64,000 nucleotides of DNA from Natribaculum luteum. GTDB taxonomy: Archaea; Halobacteriota; Halobacteria; Halobacteriales; Natrialbaceae. The stretch lies in assembly GCF_023008545.1 (NCBI RefSeq), contig NZ_CP095397.1, forward strand, positions 3,151,199 to 3,215,198, read 5' to 3'. Shown piece by piece: positions 24,828 to 34,385 of this stretch. The notes below the pieces were generated by a model. That model saw only the letters and a program-made list of their open reading frames with translations, was not told the DNA's origin and did not search any database. Both the position numbers and the translations under genes were made by a program. The first letter of the stretch is position 1. Each line of letters begins with the position of its first letter.

Positions 24828-26605
24828 GCGTCGTCGGCGACGGCGTCGCGGACCCGCCGCTCGAGGTCCTCCCGCCGCCGGTGGCTCGTCTCTGCGTCGA
24901 ACTCGACGGCGAGCACCTGCGTCCCGGGCGACGCGACCGACTCGCGGTAGACCGCGTCGAACGTCGTCGGCTCGACGCGGACGAACTCGAGGTCGTACAG
25001 CTCCTCGACGGCGTCGAACTCGAGGCCGTGGGGCGTCTTGAACTGCTCGGTGAACGGCGGGTCGTACTCCTCGATCGGCAACATGTGAAAGATGCCGCCG
25101 CCGTCGTTGTCGAGCAGGACGATCGTCGCGTCGACGCCGCAGCGTCCGAGCGCGAGCAGGCCGTTCATGTCGTGGTAGAACGCGAGGTCGCCGGTGACGA
25201 GCACGAGCGGGTCGTCCGTCGCGCTGCCCGCACCGAGGGCCGTGCTCGTGATGCCGTCGATGCCGCTGGCCCCGCGATTCGCGAGTACCGTCAGGTCGGC
25301 CGCTCGCGGCCGGCCGAAGCGGTCCGCGTCCCGGACCGGCATGCTGTTCGAGACGAACACCGTCGCTGGATCGGGCGCACTCTCGAGCACCGACGCGAGG
25401 ATCGCCCCCTCGAACGGTGTCGACTCGAGCGAGTCGGCCGCGAGCGCGTCGTCGCGGGCGTCCCAGTGGCGTCGTTCGGCCGCCCGGAACCGGTCGGCCC
25501 AGTCCGGATCGGTTTCGGTCCGGGCGTCGTCGGCCGCGAGGGCGTCCTCGCCCGACTCGAGGACCGTCGTGGGATCGGCCTCGACGAGGTCGGTCGCGGT
25601 GAACGTCGCCTCCCGCCAGTCGCCGGCGGGGTCGAGCAGGAACTGGCGGCAGTCGGCGTCCTCGAGGTACCGTCGTAGCGTCTTGGACGTCGGTGACGTC
25701 CCCATCCGGACGACGACGTCGGGGTCGGGGATCGCGTCGACGTAAGCGTCGTACCCGCCACAGACTGTGGCGTCCGCGACGTGCGGCCCGAACCGCACCG
25801 TCGAGAGGGGATCGGCCAGTACCGGCGCGTCGACGGCGGCGGCGAGGTCGGCGACCGCACGGGCGTCGACGCCTGCCGGATCGGCTGGCCCCGCGACGAC
25901 CAGCGGTCGAGACGCCGTCGCGAGCGCGGACGCGAGCCGTCGGACGTCGCCCTCCTCGAGTTGCGTCGTCCCACGCATCGTCTCGACGAACGGTCCGTCT
26001 CGCCCGCGGCCGGCGAGCGTCTCCTCGAATCCGGCTGGGACGTCGTCCGGGACGTCGACCGGCTCGAGGGGCTTGCGGAACGGGACGTTGAGGTGGACCG
26101 GGCCGGCCGGCACGCCCGTCGTCTCGGCGAGCGCTCGCGCGGCAGTCGTCCTGAGCATCCGCACCTTCCGTTCGTCGGCCTCGGGTTCGGGCAGTTCGGC
26201 GTACCACCTGACGGCGTCGCCGTAGAGTTTGACCTGATCGACGGTCTGGTTCGCGCCGCTGTCGCGCAGGTCGTGTGGCCGGTCGGCCGTGAGAACGAGC
26301 AGCGGCACGCGCGCCTGGCTGGCCTCGACGACCGCGGGGTGGAAGTTCGCCGCCGCGGTGCCGGAGGTGCAGACGAGTGCCGTCGGCTCACCGGTTCGTC
26401 GCGCCCGCCCGAGCGCGAAGTACGCCGCCGACCGCTCGTCTATGTGCGAGTAGACCTCGACGTCGGGATGGGTCGCGAACGCCACCGTAAGCGGTGTCGA
26501 CCTGCTCCCCGGCGCGATACAGACCGCCTCGAGGCCGCTCGCGACGAGTTCGTCGACTAAAACGTTCCCCCACAGCGTGTTTCGGTTCGGTGCCGTCATC
26601 GTCAT
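24824..26605 (-). CDS. menD: 2-Succinyl-5-enolpyruvyl-6-hydroxy-3-cyclohexene-1-carboxylate synthase
   Basis: A 593-residue thiamine-diphosphate enzyme that condenses 2-oxoglutarate and isochorismate. Visible motifs: APGSRSTPLTVAF near the N terminus, the cofactor glutamate region SHIDERSAAYFALG, CTSGTAAANFHPAVVEA, and the ThDP/Mg motif GDLAFYHDMNGLLAL to LLDNDGGGIF (about residues 455-490). The start at 26605 overlaps the menF stop (ATGA); longer frames into menF are artefacts. Second gene of the men operon. Confidence 0.94.
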   Translation of the reverse strand: MTMTAPNRNTLWGNVLVDELVASGLEAVCIAPGSRSTPLTVAFATHPDVEVYSHIDERSAAYFALGRARRTGEPTALVCTSGTAAANFHPAVVEASQARVPLLVLTADRPHDLRDSGANQTVDQVKLYGDAVRWYAELPEPEADERKVRMLRTTAARALAETTGVPAGPVHLNVPFRKPLEPVDVPDDVPAGFEETLAGRGRDGPFVETMRGTTQLEEGDVRRLASALATASRPLVVAGPADPAGVDARAVADLAAAVDAPVLADPLSTVRFGPHVADATVCGGYDAYVDAIPDPDVVVRMGTSPTSKTLRRYLEDADCRQFLLDPAGDWREATFTATDLVEADPTTVLESGEDALAADDARTETDPDWADRFRAAERRHWDARDDALAADSLESTPFEGAILASVLESAPDPATVFVSNSMPVRDADRFGRPRAADLTVLANRGASGIDGITSTALGAGSATDDPLVLVTGDLAFYHDMNGLLALGRCGVDATIVLLDNDGGGIFHMLPIEEYDPPFTEQFKTPHGLEFDAVEELYDLEFVRVEPTTFDAVYRESVASPGTQVLAVEFDAETSHRRREDLERRVRDAVADDA

Positions 26606-27936
26606 CGGAGTTCGTCGAGGACCGGTCGGAACTTCAACTGGACTTCGTCCCACTCCTCGTCGGGGTCGCTGTCGGCGACGATGCCGTTGCCCGCAAACAG
26701 TGTGACGGTCTCGTCGACCGCGACGCCGGAGCGAATGCCGACTGCGAACTCGCCGTCGCCGTCGCCGTCGAACCAGCCGATCGGTGCCGCGTACCAGCCA
26801 CGGTCGAACGTCTCGACGCTCCGGATCGTCTCCCAGGCCGCCTCGAGCGGCAGGCCGCCGACGGCTGGCGTCGGGTGGAGCGCCTCGACGATCTCGAGGA
26901 CGTGTCGGTCGTCGGCGAGTCGCGCCTCGATCGGCGTCTGCAGGTGCTGGATCGTCGCCAGCCGCCTGACAGTCTGGTCGCCGACCGTGACGTCGCGGGC
27001 GAGCGGTTCGAGTTGCTCCCGGATCGTCTCGGCGACGAGCTGGTGTTCGTGCTGGAACCGCTCGCTGTCGATCATCCGCTCGACGAGCGCGTCGTCTTCC
27101 TCCGGCGTCTCGCCACGCGGGACCGACCCAGCGAGCGCCTCGGTTTCGACGCGGTCGCCGCGCATCGAGACGAGCCGTTCCGGCGGCGCACCGAAGAACG
27201 TCCCGTCCTCGCCGTGGTCGATCATGAACCGATAACAGTTCGGATACTGGCGGCGCAACCGCTCGAGCGTCGCGGCGACGTCGACCGGCGTCTCGAGGTC
27301 GGCCGTCTGCGCCTGGGCGAGCACGACCTTCTCGAGGTCGCCGCCGCCGATTCGCTCGAGCGCCGTCTCGACCTGCTCGGTCCACTCCCCGGGGGTGGTC
27401 GATCGGCGGGTCGACGCGATGCCGGGTCCGGTCCCGCTCGGTCGCATCGCCGGGAGGTCGGCGAGCCGATCCCGCCAGTACTCGAGGGAGTCGACAGCGT
27501 CCGCCTCCGACTCCGCGACAGCCGTCAGCCACGTGCCGTCGTCGGCTCGCGTGACCTGAATCCGGGGGACGACGAACGACGCACCCTCGAATCCCTGCCA
27601 CGGCCCCGACGGCTCGTGACCGTCGTCGAAGGCGAGTCCACCGAAGGCGCGCGGTCGGCTGGCCGCCGGCCCGTCGTGGTCGAGGTCGGCGAACCGTCGG
27701 TCGGCCGCCGATCGGATCTGCTCGAATCGGTCCGCCCCGGTCGCCGTAAACTGTGCTGCGACGCCACAGCCGACCACCTCGAGTCCATCTGGCGTCGCCC
27801 ACTGCACGCGTGGGGTTCCGTCGACGTCCAGGACGGCACCGAAAGAGACGTCCTCGAGTTCGCTGCTCTGACTCACCAGCGCCCCGTCTCGGTTCGGTTC
27901 CGTCGCCAGTCGCCCGTCACCCGACGCTCGATCCAT
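26602..27936 (-). CDS. menF: Isochorismate synthase
   Basis: A 444-residue chorismate-utilising enzyme converting chorismate to isochorismate, the first committed step to menaquinone. Family motifs are in the C-terminal two thirds: EKVVLAQAQT, FFGAPPERLVS, TEALAGSVPRG, LHPTPAVGGLP and GWYAAPIGWFD, then the GIRSGVA and FAGNGIVADSDPDEEW stretch. It is first in the men operon; the promoter should lie in the 74 bp up to the next gene at 28011, where no clear TATA box stands out. Confidence 0.93.
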   Translation of the reverse strand: MDRASGDGRLATEPNRDGALVSQSSELEDVSFGAVLDVDGTPRVQWATPDGLEVVGCGVAAQFTATGADRFEQIRSAADRRFADLDHDGPAASRPRAFGGLAFDDGHEPSGPWQGFEGASFVVPRIQVTRADDGTWLTAVAESEADAVDSLEYWRDRLADLPAMRPSGTGPGIASTRRSTTPGEWTEQVETALERIGGGDLEKVVLAQAQTADLETPVDVAATLERLRRQYPNCYRFMIDHGEDGTFFGAPPERLVSMRGDRVETEALAGSVPRGETPEEDDALVERMIDSERFQHEHQLVAETIREQLEPLARDVTVGDQTVRRLATIQHLQTPIEARLADDRHVLEIVEALHPTPAVGGLPLEAAWETIRSVETFDRGWYAAPIGWFDGDGDGEFAVGIRSGVAVDETVTLFAGNGIVADSDPDEEWDEVQLKFRPVLDELR

Positions 27937-28010
27937 TGAAGATGCCTCAGGACCGTGCTGCCTTCAGCCTAACTATCTGCTATCGTGTGCGTCTGCCTCT
28001 CTCTGTCGGC

Positions 28011-28625
28011 CTAGCTGTATCGCTGCTCACGCCACGGGTTCGCCGTCTCCGAGTAGCCGCGTCGCTCCCAGTAGCCGAGTTCGGGTTCGGTGAGGAACTC
28101 GACGCCGTCGACCCACTTCGCTCCCTTGTAGGCGTACTTGTGTGGAGTGACGACTCGCAACGGGCCGCCGTGGTCCGACTCGAGCGGTTCGCCGTCGCGT
28201 TCCCACGCGAACAGCACTTCCTCGCGGAGGCAGTCCTCGAGCGGCAGGTCGGTCGTGTAGCCGTCCAGTGCCGAAAAGAGGACGTGACAGGCGTCGTCGT
28301 GGACTCCCGCACGCTCCGCGAGTTCGGGAAACGGGACGCCGGTGAACGCACAGTCGAACTTGCTCCAGCCGGTGACGCAGTGGAAGTCCTGGCGCTGGGT
28401 CTCGGCGGGCAGTTCTCGGAATTCGTCCCAGGAGAACGACAGCGGTTCGTCGACGGCCCCGGTGACGGTAAACTCCCAGTCGTCTCGGTCCCACGACGGC
28501 GTCGCACCCTTCGAGAGGACCGGGAACGCCGACGTCTCGCGCTGGCCCGGCGGGAGCCGGTCGCCGCCGAACTCCTCGTAGATGTCAGTGACGTCTTTCA
28601 CATGCGGGCGTTGGCGTCTGCTCAC
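28011..28625 (-). CDS. Sulfite-oxidase-fold molybdopterin oxidoreductase
   Basis: A 204-residue single-domain protein of the SUOX/MsrP catalytic-core family. The conserved molybdenum-ligand cysteine is in FHCVTGWSKFD (about residue 83), and GGPLRVVTPHKYAYKGAKW is the family signature near the C terminus. There is no signal peptide, so a cytoplasmic location is likely. The start is uncertain between GTG at 28625 (MSRRQRP) and GTG at 28601 (MKDVTDIYEEFGG); the second fits the family N terminus as well. Physiological substrate unknown. Confidence 0.83.
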   Translation of the reverse strand: MSRRQRPHVKDVTDIYEEFGGDRLPPGQRETSAFPVLSKGATPSWDRDDWEFTVTGAVDEPLSFSWDEFRELPAETQRQDFHCVTGWSKFDCAFTGVPFPELAERAGVHDDACHVLFSALDGYTTDLPLEDCLREEVLFAWERDGEPLESDHGGPLRVVTPHKYAYKGAKWVDGVEFLTEPELGYWERRGYSETANPWREQRYS

Positions 28626-28830
28626 GTAGGCTTACCGCTCGAGCCGTCCGGCCACCGGCGTCAGTTGTTCGACGCCGTGACCGTCTGGTGTCCCGTCGAA
28701 TAAACGCTCGATTCCCGCGACTGCACTGCCCTCGAAACCGACTGCAACGGTCGGACGACCGAGCCAACCTTCCGGTGGCTCGTGATACCCTCTTTATAAC
28801 GAAGTGGCGTCTCGCCGAGCGTCTTCCCGT

Positions 28831-29130
28831 ATGGCGAGCAAACAGCAGATGACAGAACAGGACATGTCCGGACAGACTGCACAGGAACTCGGCGAACAGG
28901 CGTTCGGGCCCGCGTTCCTCGCGTCGGCCGCGTCGGTCGGTCTGGCGTTGTACTACTTCTTCGTCCGCGGCGACCGCCAGCGAGGGCTGTTCGTTGGCCT
29001 CTGGGCGCCGACAATCCTCGGGTTCGCGGGGTACATCAACCAGCGAAAGATTCTCAGACAGATCGAGACGATCACCCAGCCCGGGACGACGCTGCGAAAC
29101 GCGATCGACTCGATGATGGGCAACCAGTGA
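28831..29130 (+). CDS. Small haloarchaeal membrane protein
   Basis: A 99-residue protein with two hydrophobic helices (about residues 27-46, GPAFLASAASVGLALYYFF, and 53-71, LFVGLWAPTILGFAGYI) and a C-terminal amphipathic tail. The ATG at 28831 (MASKQQMTEQDMSG) is preferred to a GTG at 28804. No family is recognised. Nothing nearby reveals a role. Confidence 0.65.
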   Translation: MASKQQMTEQDMSGQTAQELGEQAFGPAFLASAASVGLALYYFFVRGDRQRGLFVGLWAPTILGFAGYINQRKILRQIETITQPGTTLRNAIDSMMGNQ

Positions 29131-29299
29131 TCGCACCCCGCTGACGGTGGTGATCCCGGACGTCGGGGCGGTCTCGGCTACCGTCCCCCGACTCGAGGTC
29201 GCCGGCCCGAAGTAAGATTCCGCCCAGGCTCAAAAGGCTGAAAGAATGTTTTGGGTAAACGTATGTTTTCTTTTCCTTCAGAATATTATCCCCGTCAAG

Positions 29300-29308
29300 C
29301 TTAAATAC
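29300..29308 (+). promoter_or_regulatory. TATA box of the RHH gene
   Basis: CTTAAATAC ends 23 bp before the ATG at 29332 in an otherwise GC-rich context, at the spacing expected for a near-leaderless transcript. Confidence 0.5.
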
Positions 29309-29331
29309 CCCCTCGCCGAAACCCGAATCAG

Positions 29332-29544
29332 ATGCCGAAAGTAGAGATCACGATACCGGAACATCTCGAGATGCAGATCGCCCAGATGGTCGAGCGCGGC
29401 GAGTTCGTCAATCGAGAGGAGGCGATCGAAGACCTCCTGTCGACTGGCATCAAGGCGTACAAGACCAGCGGGCCGATGGACGAAGAGGAACCGGGACTCG
29501 AAGACGACGGAATGATGGGCCACGACGACGAGTACGTCTTCTAG
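29332..29544 (+). CDS. Ribbon-helix-helix (CopG-like) DNA-binding protein
   Basis: A 70-residue protein. The first 45 residues fit a ribbon-helix-helix fold: a beta strand (KVEITIPEHLEMQI), then two helices (FVNREEAIEDLLSTG). The C-terminal 25 residues are very acidic (DEEEPGLEDDG). Such proteins act as dimeric transcription factors. No antitoxin partner or toxin is adjacent, so a stand-alone regulator is more likely than a toxin-antitoxin system. Confidence 0.8.
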   Translation: MPKVEITIPEHLEMQIAQMVERGEFVNREEAIEDLLSTGIKAYKTSGPMDEEEPGLEDDGMMGHDDEYVF

Positions 29545-29577
29545 GCCCGTCTCGATCTCGACGTTTCTTCGTTTTCG

Positions 29578-29742
29578 TTACAGTCCGAGCAGCGGGAGCG
29601 CGAACGCGACCGCCAGTCCGACGAGCAGGACGACGAAGCCGACGCCGACGTCTCGGCTCGTGTACTCGCTCATCGGTGCCGTGGTTCGCCCCTCGTCGAC
29701 GTCGTGACCGACGTCTGCCGCGGAGTCGTGGTCGTCTGCCAT
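29578..29742 (-). CDS. Small single-span membrane protein (54 aa)
   Basis: A 54-residue ORF: an acidic N-terminal half (MADDHDSAADVGHDVDEG, then TSRD) followed by one C-terminal hydrophobic helix (VGFVVLLVGLAVAFALPLLG) ending at the stop. The tail-anchored layout, acidic composition and normal codon use argue for a real protein. The 33-bp gap to the convergent RHH gene is GC-moderate with a T-rich run. Function unknown; too short for standard ORF lists. Confidence 0.65.
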   Translation of the reverse strand: MADDHDSAADVGHDVDEGRTTAPMSEYTSRDVGVGFVVLLVGLAVAFALPLLGL

Positions 29743-29860
29743 GCGCGGGTGTTGCCCGCTGTCTCACTTAAACTCTCCTGAACGGCTCGCCACGGCTCGC
29801 CAGGGCCAGGTCGTGACCGCCGTTCGGATGGCATCTGGCCGAGACGGCGGTCGTGTGCTG

Positions 29861-30295
29861 TTAGTCCGTCCCGGCGCGTCGCTCGCCGGTGACGACGACC
29901 GGCCGGTCGGTGTTCCGAATCACCGACTGGGTGACGCTCCCGAACACCGCCTTTCCGACCGCGGACCGCTTTCGCCCGCCGAGGACGATCTCGTCGACCT
30001 CGAGGTCGTCGGCGCGGTCACAGATGTCCGCTGCGGCCTCGCCGCTGTCGTCTAAGACGTGGACCTCGACGCCGCGATCGTCCAGCACCTCGCGTGCGCG
30101 CCGGATCGAACCGACGCGCGTCGCGGACTTGAACTGTCCTAACTCTTCGGGCAACTCCTCGCCTTCGTCGCCGGTGAACACGAACAGCAGGTACGCACTC
30201 ACCTCGTCTCCAGCGCAGGGTAACGACGCGACGTAGTCGGCCTGTGCCAGCGCACGATCCTCGCTCGTGTCGATCGGTAACAGGACGCGATACAT
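29861..30295 (-). CDS. Universal stress protein (UspA family)
   Basis: A 144-residue UspA-fold protein. It begins RVLLPIDTSEDRALAQADY and ends with the nucleotide-binding pattern LGGRKRSAVGKAVFGSVTQS and VIRNTDRPVVVT, a good match to the G2xG9xGS motif of ATP-binding UspA proteins. The gene stands alone, divergent from hisF across 167 bp. Specific stress role unknown. Confidence 0.88.
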   Translation of the reverse strand: MYRVLLPIDTSEDRALAQADYVASLPCAGDEVSAYLLFVFTGDEGEELPEELGQFKSATRVGSIRRAREVLDDRGVEVHVLDDSGEAAADICDRADDLEVDEIVLGGRKRSAVGKAVFGSVTQSVIRNTDRPVVVTGERRAGTD

Positions 30296-30462
30296 ACGAT
30301 CCGATTGCGCGTCCTCGAGTATAAACGTACGACACGGTCTGTGTCCGAAAACGGTTCAGACAGTCGACACACTGACGACCGGCTCCGATTCGCCGAGTTT
30401 CGAGGCCTGCCAGATCCAGACGCCTTTACTATCCCCGGCGTGTACCTGCCCGTACCGATCAC

Positions 30463-31278
30463 ATGGGGCTGACCAAACGAATCATACCGTGTATCGACGT
30501 CGACCTCGACGACGACGGAAATCCGGCGGTCTACACCGGCGTCCACTTCGAGGACCTCGAGTACACGGGCGATCCGGTCGAGATGGCACGCCAGTACAAC
30601 GAAGCGGGGGCAGATGAATTCGTCTTCCTCGACATCACCGCCTCCGCCCACGGCCGGGAGACGATGCTCGGCGTCGTCGAGCAGGTCGCCGACGAGGTGT
30701 TCATCCCGCTTACGGTCGGCGGCGGCATCCGGACGACCGAGGACATCAAGGAAACTCTTCGCGCGGGCGCGGACAAGGTTTCGATCACGACCGGCGCACT
30801 CGAGCGGCCGGAACTGATCAACGAGGGTGCGTCGGCGTTCGGCAGCCAGTGTATCGTCATCAGCGTCGACGCGAAGCGACGGTACGACGAGGGTGGCGAG
30901 CACTACGTCGAGATCGACGGCGAATCCTGCTGGTTCGAGTGTACGAAGAAAGGCGGCCGCGAGGGGACAGGCGTCGACGTCGTCGAGTGGGCCCGCGAGG
31001 CCGAATCGCGGGGTGCCGGCGAACTGTTCGTCAACTCGATCGACAGGGACGGGACGAAAGACGGCTACGACGTCCCGCTGACGACAGCCGTCTGTGATGC
31101 CGTCGACACGCCGGTCATCGCGTCGTCGGGCTGTGGCAGCCCCGAACACATGTACGAGGTCTTCACCGAGGCCGGTGCCGACGCCGGACTCGCCGCGTCG
31201 ATCTTCCACTTCGGCGAGTACTCGATTCGCGAGGTAAAGGAGTACTTAGACGAGCGCGACGTCCCGGTTCGACTGTAG
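30463..31278 (+). CDS. hisF: Imidazole glycerol phosphate synthase cyclase subunit
   Basis: A 271-residue TIM-barrel cyclase of histidine (and AICAR) synthesis, working with the HisH glutaminase. Catalytic aspartates are visible in [10 protein letters not shown] (about residue 11) and VISVDAKRR (about residue 133); the phosphate-binding pieces are [24 protein letters not shown] and ASSGCGS. hisH is not adjacent, as is usual in haloarchaea where his genes are scattered. A TTTACTAT stretch about 30 bp upstream is a likely TATA box. Confidence 0.95.
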   Translation: MGLTKRIIPCIDVDLDDDGNPAVYTGVHFEDLEYTGDPVEMARQYNEAGADEFVFLDITASAHGRETMLGVVEQVADEVFIPLTVGGGIRTTEDIKETLRAGADKVSITTGALERPELINEGASAFGSQCIVISVDAKRRYDEGGEHYVEIDGESCWFECTKKGGREGTGVDVVEWAREAESRGAGELFVNSIDRDGTKDGYDVPLTTAVCDAVDTPVIASSGCGSPEHMYEVFTEAGADAGLAASIFHFGEYSIREVKEYLDERDVPVRL

Positions 31279-31344
31279 CCGACGGCCCGCCGGCGGCTTT
31301 CAGTTCCGCTACACTTTTGTGCCGTCGATCGAAGCTACGAACCA

Positions 31345-32178
31345 GTGAAGTGGCGGTGTACGTGGTGTGGGAAACCACACGAGACGAACGACCCACCGTG
31401 TGACAACTGCGGTCACGGCTCTTTCGAGCGCGCAGTCGTCCGCGAACCCGACCTCGAGACCGTCGACACGGGACCGGCGTACGTCTGGACCTGCACGGAC
31501 TGCGGCCGCGACCACGTCAAGAACTCGCCGCCCTGTTCGCGCTGTGGCAATCCGACCCTCGAGAAGCGAGAGCAGGACTACGCCGACGTCGAACGGGACC
31601 TCGAGACGCCGAGCTGGCTCGAGGTTGCAAAGCCGTACGCGCCGATTATCGCCGTCCTCGCGGTCGTGATCGGCCTCTTCGCGACTGGCGTCGTGCCGCT
31701 GTCGATGCTGCCCGGTATCGGCACGCCGACGCCCCCCGACGCACCGGGCGACGGCGAGGTGGCCGCCGGACTCGACCTGGAGACCGTCGAGACGGAAATC
31801 TACGACCGACTCGAGGACGAACGGCAGACAGAGGATGCCCCGACGCGAGCGTACGACGAGGGACTCGCCGCGTTCGCGGAGTATCGAAACAGGCAGATCG
31901 TCGTCGCCCACGTCGAAGACCGCGAGCCCGACGACCTGCCGGAGCTGTCCGACTTCGGAACCTCCTGTTCGGGCGATGTCGCCATCGGCTCGTCTCAAGT
32001 CGTCGCCGACGCTCCCGCTGCGTACGAAAACGAGTCCGAACTGGCGGCTGCCGTCGCGTCGGGACTACTGGAAAACCGTGCCTATCGGGCCGAAGCCCTC
32101 GCAGATCGCGACGCAGAAGCAGTCGACGTTCACGTCGGGCCGGACGACGAGGTGTTCGTCACGTACGTGGCCTGTTAG
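31345..32178 (+). CDS. Membrane protein with two N-terminal zinc ribbons
   Basis: A 277-residue protein started by GTG at 31345 (MKWRCTWCGKPHETND). Two zinc-ribbon units follow each other (CTWC ... CDNC, residues about 5-22, and CTDC ... CSRC, about 50-70). Then comes one membrane helix (about residues 95-120, YAPIIAVLAVVIGLFATGVVPL) and an outward-facing domain of about 150 residues. Its helix pattern (VETEIYDRLEDERQ, LAAFAEYRNRQIVVAHV) weakly recalls CAP/SCP-like domains. A TATA-like ACTTTTGTG lies about 26 bp upstream. Function unknown. Confidence 0.72.
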   Translation: MKWRCTWCGKPHETNDPPCDNCGHGSFERAVVREPDLETVDTGPAYVWTCTDCGRDHVKNSPPCSRCGNPTLEKREQDYADVERDLETPSWLEVAKPYAPIIAVLAVVIGLFATGVVPLSMLPGIGTPTPPDAPGDGEVAAGLDLETVETEIYDRLEDERQTEDAPTRAYDEGLAAFAEYRNRQIVVAHVEDREPDDLPELSDFGTSCSGDVAIGSSQVVADAPAAYENESELAAAVASGLLENRAYRAEALADRDAEAVDVHVGPDDEVFVTYVAC

Positions 32179-32190
32179 CGAGATCCGGAA

Positions 32191-32475
32191 TCAGGCAGCC
32201 GCCTCGAACGCCTCGCGAAACGCCGTCGTCTTCTCGCGGACGTTGACGGCGGCCTCCTCGAGTGCGTCGAGGGGGTCGACGCCGCCTTCGGTCTTGATCG
32301 TCAGGATCGGTTCGGTCTGCCCACCCGACTGCTCGGGGTTCATGTCGTAGGTCGCGGCGCTGACGTCGTCGTGCTCGAGCAGCGCCCCCTTGAGGACGTT
32401 CATGAACGTGTGATCCTCGCCGCCGATCTCGATCGATAGCTCGTCGTCGCTACTCTCAGTGACCCGCAGTTCCAT
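32191..32475 (-). CDS. rpoL: DNA-directed RNA polymerase subunit L (Rpo11)
   Basis: A 94-residue small polymerase subunit (eukaryotic RPB11 counterpart) that dimerises with subunit D during assembly. The family pattern is clear: [20 protein letters not shown], then [20 protein letters not shown] and the C-terminal helix ([20 protein letters not shown]). The ATG at 32475 is preferred over an upstream extension. It is divergent from the rhomboid gene (101 bp). Confidence 0.92.
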   Translation of the reverse strand: MELRVTESSDDELSIEIGGEDHTFMNVLKGALLEHDDVSAATYDMNPEQSGGQTEPILTIKTEGGVDPLDALEEAAVNVREKTTAFREAFEAAA

Positions 32476-32576
32476 AGCGAGTCGTCCGTCCGTCAGCCGC
32501 TTGTACCTTTCGAAGCCGGTGGTGTCGTGCCGACGGATGTTAACCACTATACGGATCCGCGCGAAGGCTCGACCAC

Positions 32577-34385
32577 ATGCTCTCGCTCGAGTGGGTCCTC
32601 GGAGTGCTCGTCGTCGGCACGCTACTCGCGTCGATCGGAACCGTCAGGCTCCTCGAGCGCTCGAGCCGGCGGTGGGACGACGTGCTCCGCTCGCGGCTGC
32701 TCGGCGGCGTTCCGTGGGGGACGATCGTCGTGATCGCGTTCGTCCTCGCGGTGTACCTGTTCGTCCAGGACGGCATCAGCGACTTCCACGATCCGGTGAC
32801 GATACCCTACCGGGCCTGGTCGTATCTCTACCCGCTCGGGATAGCGACGGCGTCGTTCTCGCACGCCAGCTCGAGTCACCTGGTCGGCAACCTCGTCGGG
32901 ACGGCCGTGCTCGCACCCATCGTCGAGTTCGCCTGGGGCCACTACCCGCGTGACGGAGCCGAGTCGAACGGATCGTGGCGAACCAGTCCCTGGTTCCGGG
33001 CGTTCGTCGTCTTTCCGCTGGTCGTCGTCGTCGTTGGCCTCCTGACGAGCCTGTTTTCGATCGGTCCAGTGATCGGCTTCTCGGGGGTCGTCTTCGCGTT
33101 CGCCGGATTCGCGCTCGTCCGGTATCCCGTCGCGACCCTCGTCGCAGCGATCGGTGCGCAGGGGGCGGTGATGACCGTCTACAGGGCCCTGCGATCGCCG
33201 ATCAACGTCTACGTGGCGACGCCGAGTCCACCCTCACCGCCGTGGTGGGCGTCGATCGCCATCCAGGGTCACGCTCTCGGCTTCTTCGTCGGCCTTCTGC
33301 TCGCCGCCGTCGTCTTCAGCCGTCGCGGCTACCGGCCCGACCCGCTTCGCTTCTGGCTTGCAGTCCTCTTTTTCGGCTTCTCGAAGGCGCTGTGGGCGAT
33401 CTACTGGTTTCGCGGTGCGAACTCGTTCGTCCTGTATCGCGGCCCCGGCGTCGTCGTCGTCGTCGCGACCACGCTCCTGGTCACCCTCGCCGTGACCGCC
33501 TCCGACCGCCCACTGCTGCCCGACGCGCTGGTCGACCGCCTGCCGCTTCTCGCCCGGTCGACCGCCGATCGAACGCGCCTCGAGCGGATCCTCGAACTCG
33601 GACTGGCGAACGACGACTCGCTGTCCGGGTCGATTCGAACCCGTATCCGGGATCTCGCGCGCGGACCCCGATCGCGTACGGCAAGCAAACTCTCGAACGT
33701 CACCCGTCGCCAGTCCGCACTCGCCGTCGTCCTCGTCGTCGTCGCGCTCATCTCCGGGCCGGCGATTCCAGTGAACCTGTTCGTGGTCGACCAGGAGTCG
33801 ACGGCGGCGAACGCGTCCGTCACCGTCGAGGACTACACCGTCCGCTACGTCGAAGGCGAGGAGAACGAACTCGTCGGCGTCGTCGATATCTCGGCGTTCG
33901 GCGAGAACACGACGATCGAATCGAGCGGCGTCGTCGTCTCGAGTTCGTCGCGTAACATCTGGCTTGAGGCGGTGTCGGCCAACCGTCTCGCCTTCGAACG
34001 GAACGTGACCGTCGACGTCGGCGGTCCCGGCTGGCGGGAGACCGTCCACGTTCAGCGGGAGGGGTGGTCCGCCGTCGGCAACGACAGCGCCTACCAGATC
34101 TGGCTGTGGGCCGACGGCGACGACCGCCAGCTCGCGTACACGTCCGACCCCGTCCGGTCGGAGGTCCGCATCGACGGCAAACGCGTGACGCTCGTCCCCG
34201 ACGAGGGATCGTTCTCGATCGAAGTCGAGGACGACGACGCGGTCTCCGACGTCGCGCTCCCGGCCGAAAACGAGACGGTCGAGGCGGGAGGTATCTCCTT
34301 CGAGCGCGACGGCGACGCGATCTACGCCGCCTCGGACGGCACGTACGTCCAGGTCGCGAGCGAGGAAGGACGCGGCGACTACTGA
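32577..34385 (+). CDS. Rhomboid-family intramembrane serine protease with C-terminal ectodomain
   Basis: A 602-residue membrane protein. The N-terminal 320 residues hold the rhomboid core: HLVGNL (His-X-X-X-Asn in helix 2, about residue 101), the serine nucleophile in GFSGVVFAF (about residue 168), and the catalytic histidine in [10 protein letters not shown] (about residue 231). A cytoplasmic-looking basic linker (about residues 320-380) leads to another helix ([20 protein letters not shown]) and a beta-rich region of about 200 residues, presumably extracellular. Rhomboids cleave membrane proteins inside the bilayer; the substrate is unknown. The large C-terminal domain is unusual. Confidence 0.88.
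   Translation: MLSLEWVLGVLVVGTLLASIGTVRLLERSSRRWDDVLRSRLLGGVPWGTIVVIAFVLAVYLFVQDGISDFHDPVTIPYRAWSYLYPLGIATASFSHASSSHLVGNLVGTAVLAPIVEFAWGHYPRDGAESNGSWRTSPWFRAFVVFPLVVVVVGLLTSLFSIGPVIGFSGVVFAFAGFALVRYPVATLVAAIGAQGAVMTVYRALRSPINVYVATPSPPSPPWWASIAIQGHALGFFVGLLLAAVVFSRRGYRPDPLRFWLAVLFFGFSKALWAIYWFRGANSFVLYRGPGVVVVVATTLLVTLAVTASDRPLLPDALVDRLPLLARSTADRTRLERILELGLANDDSLSGSIRTRIRDLARGPRSRTASKLSNVTRRQSALAVVLVVVALISGPAIPVNLFVVDQESTAANASVTVEDYTVRYVEGEENELVGVVDISAFGENTTIESSGVVVSSSSRNIWLEAVSANRLAFERNVTVDVGGPGWRETVHVQREGWSAVGNDSAYQIWLWADGDDRQLAYTSDPVRSEVRIDGKRVTLVPDEGSFSIEVEDDDAVSDVALPAENETVEAGGISFERDGDAIYAASDGTYVQVASEEGRGDY

Noticed and set aside
29332-29742. RHH protein plus small membrane protein as a toxin-antitoxin pair
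   Set aside because: The genes are convergent, not co-transcribed, and the small protein is tail-anchored with an acidic N terminus rather than toxin-like.
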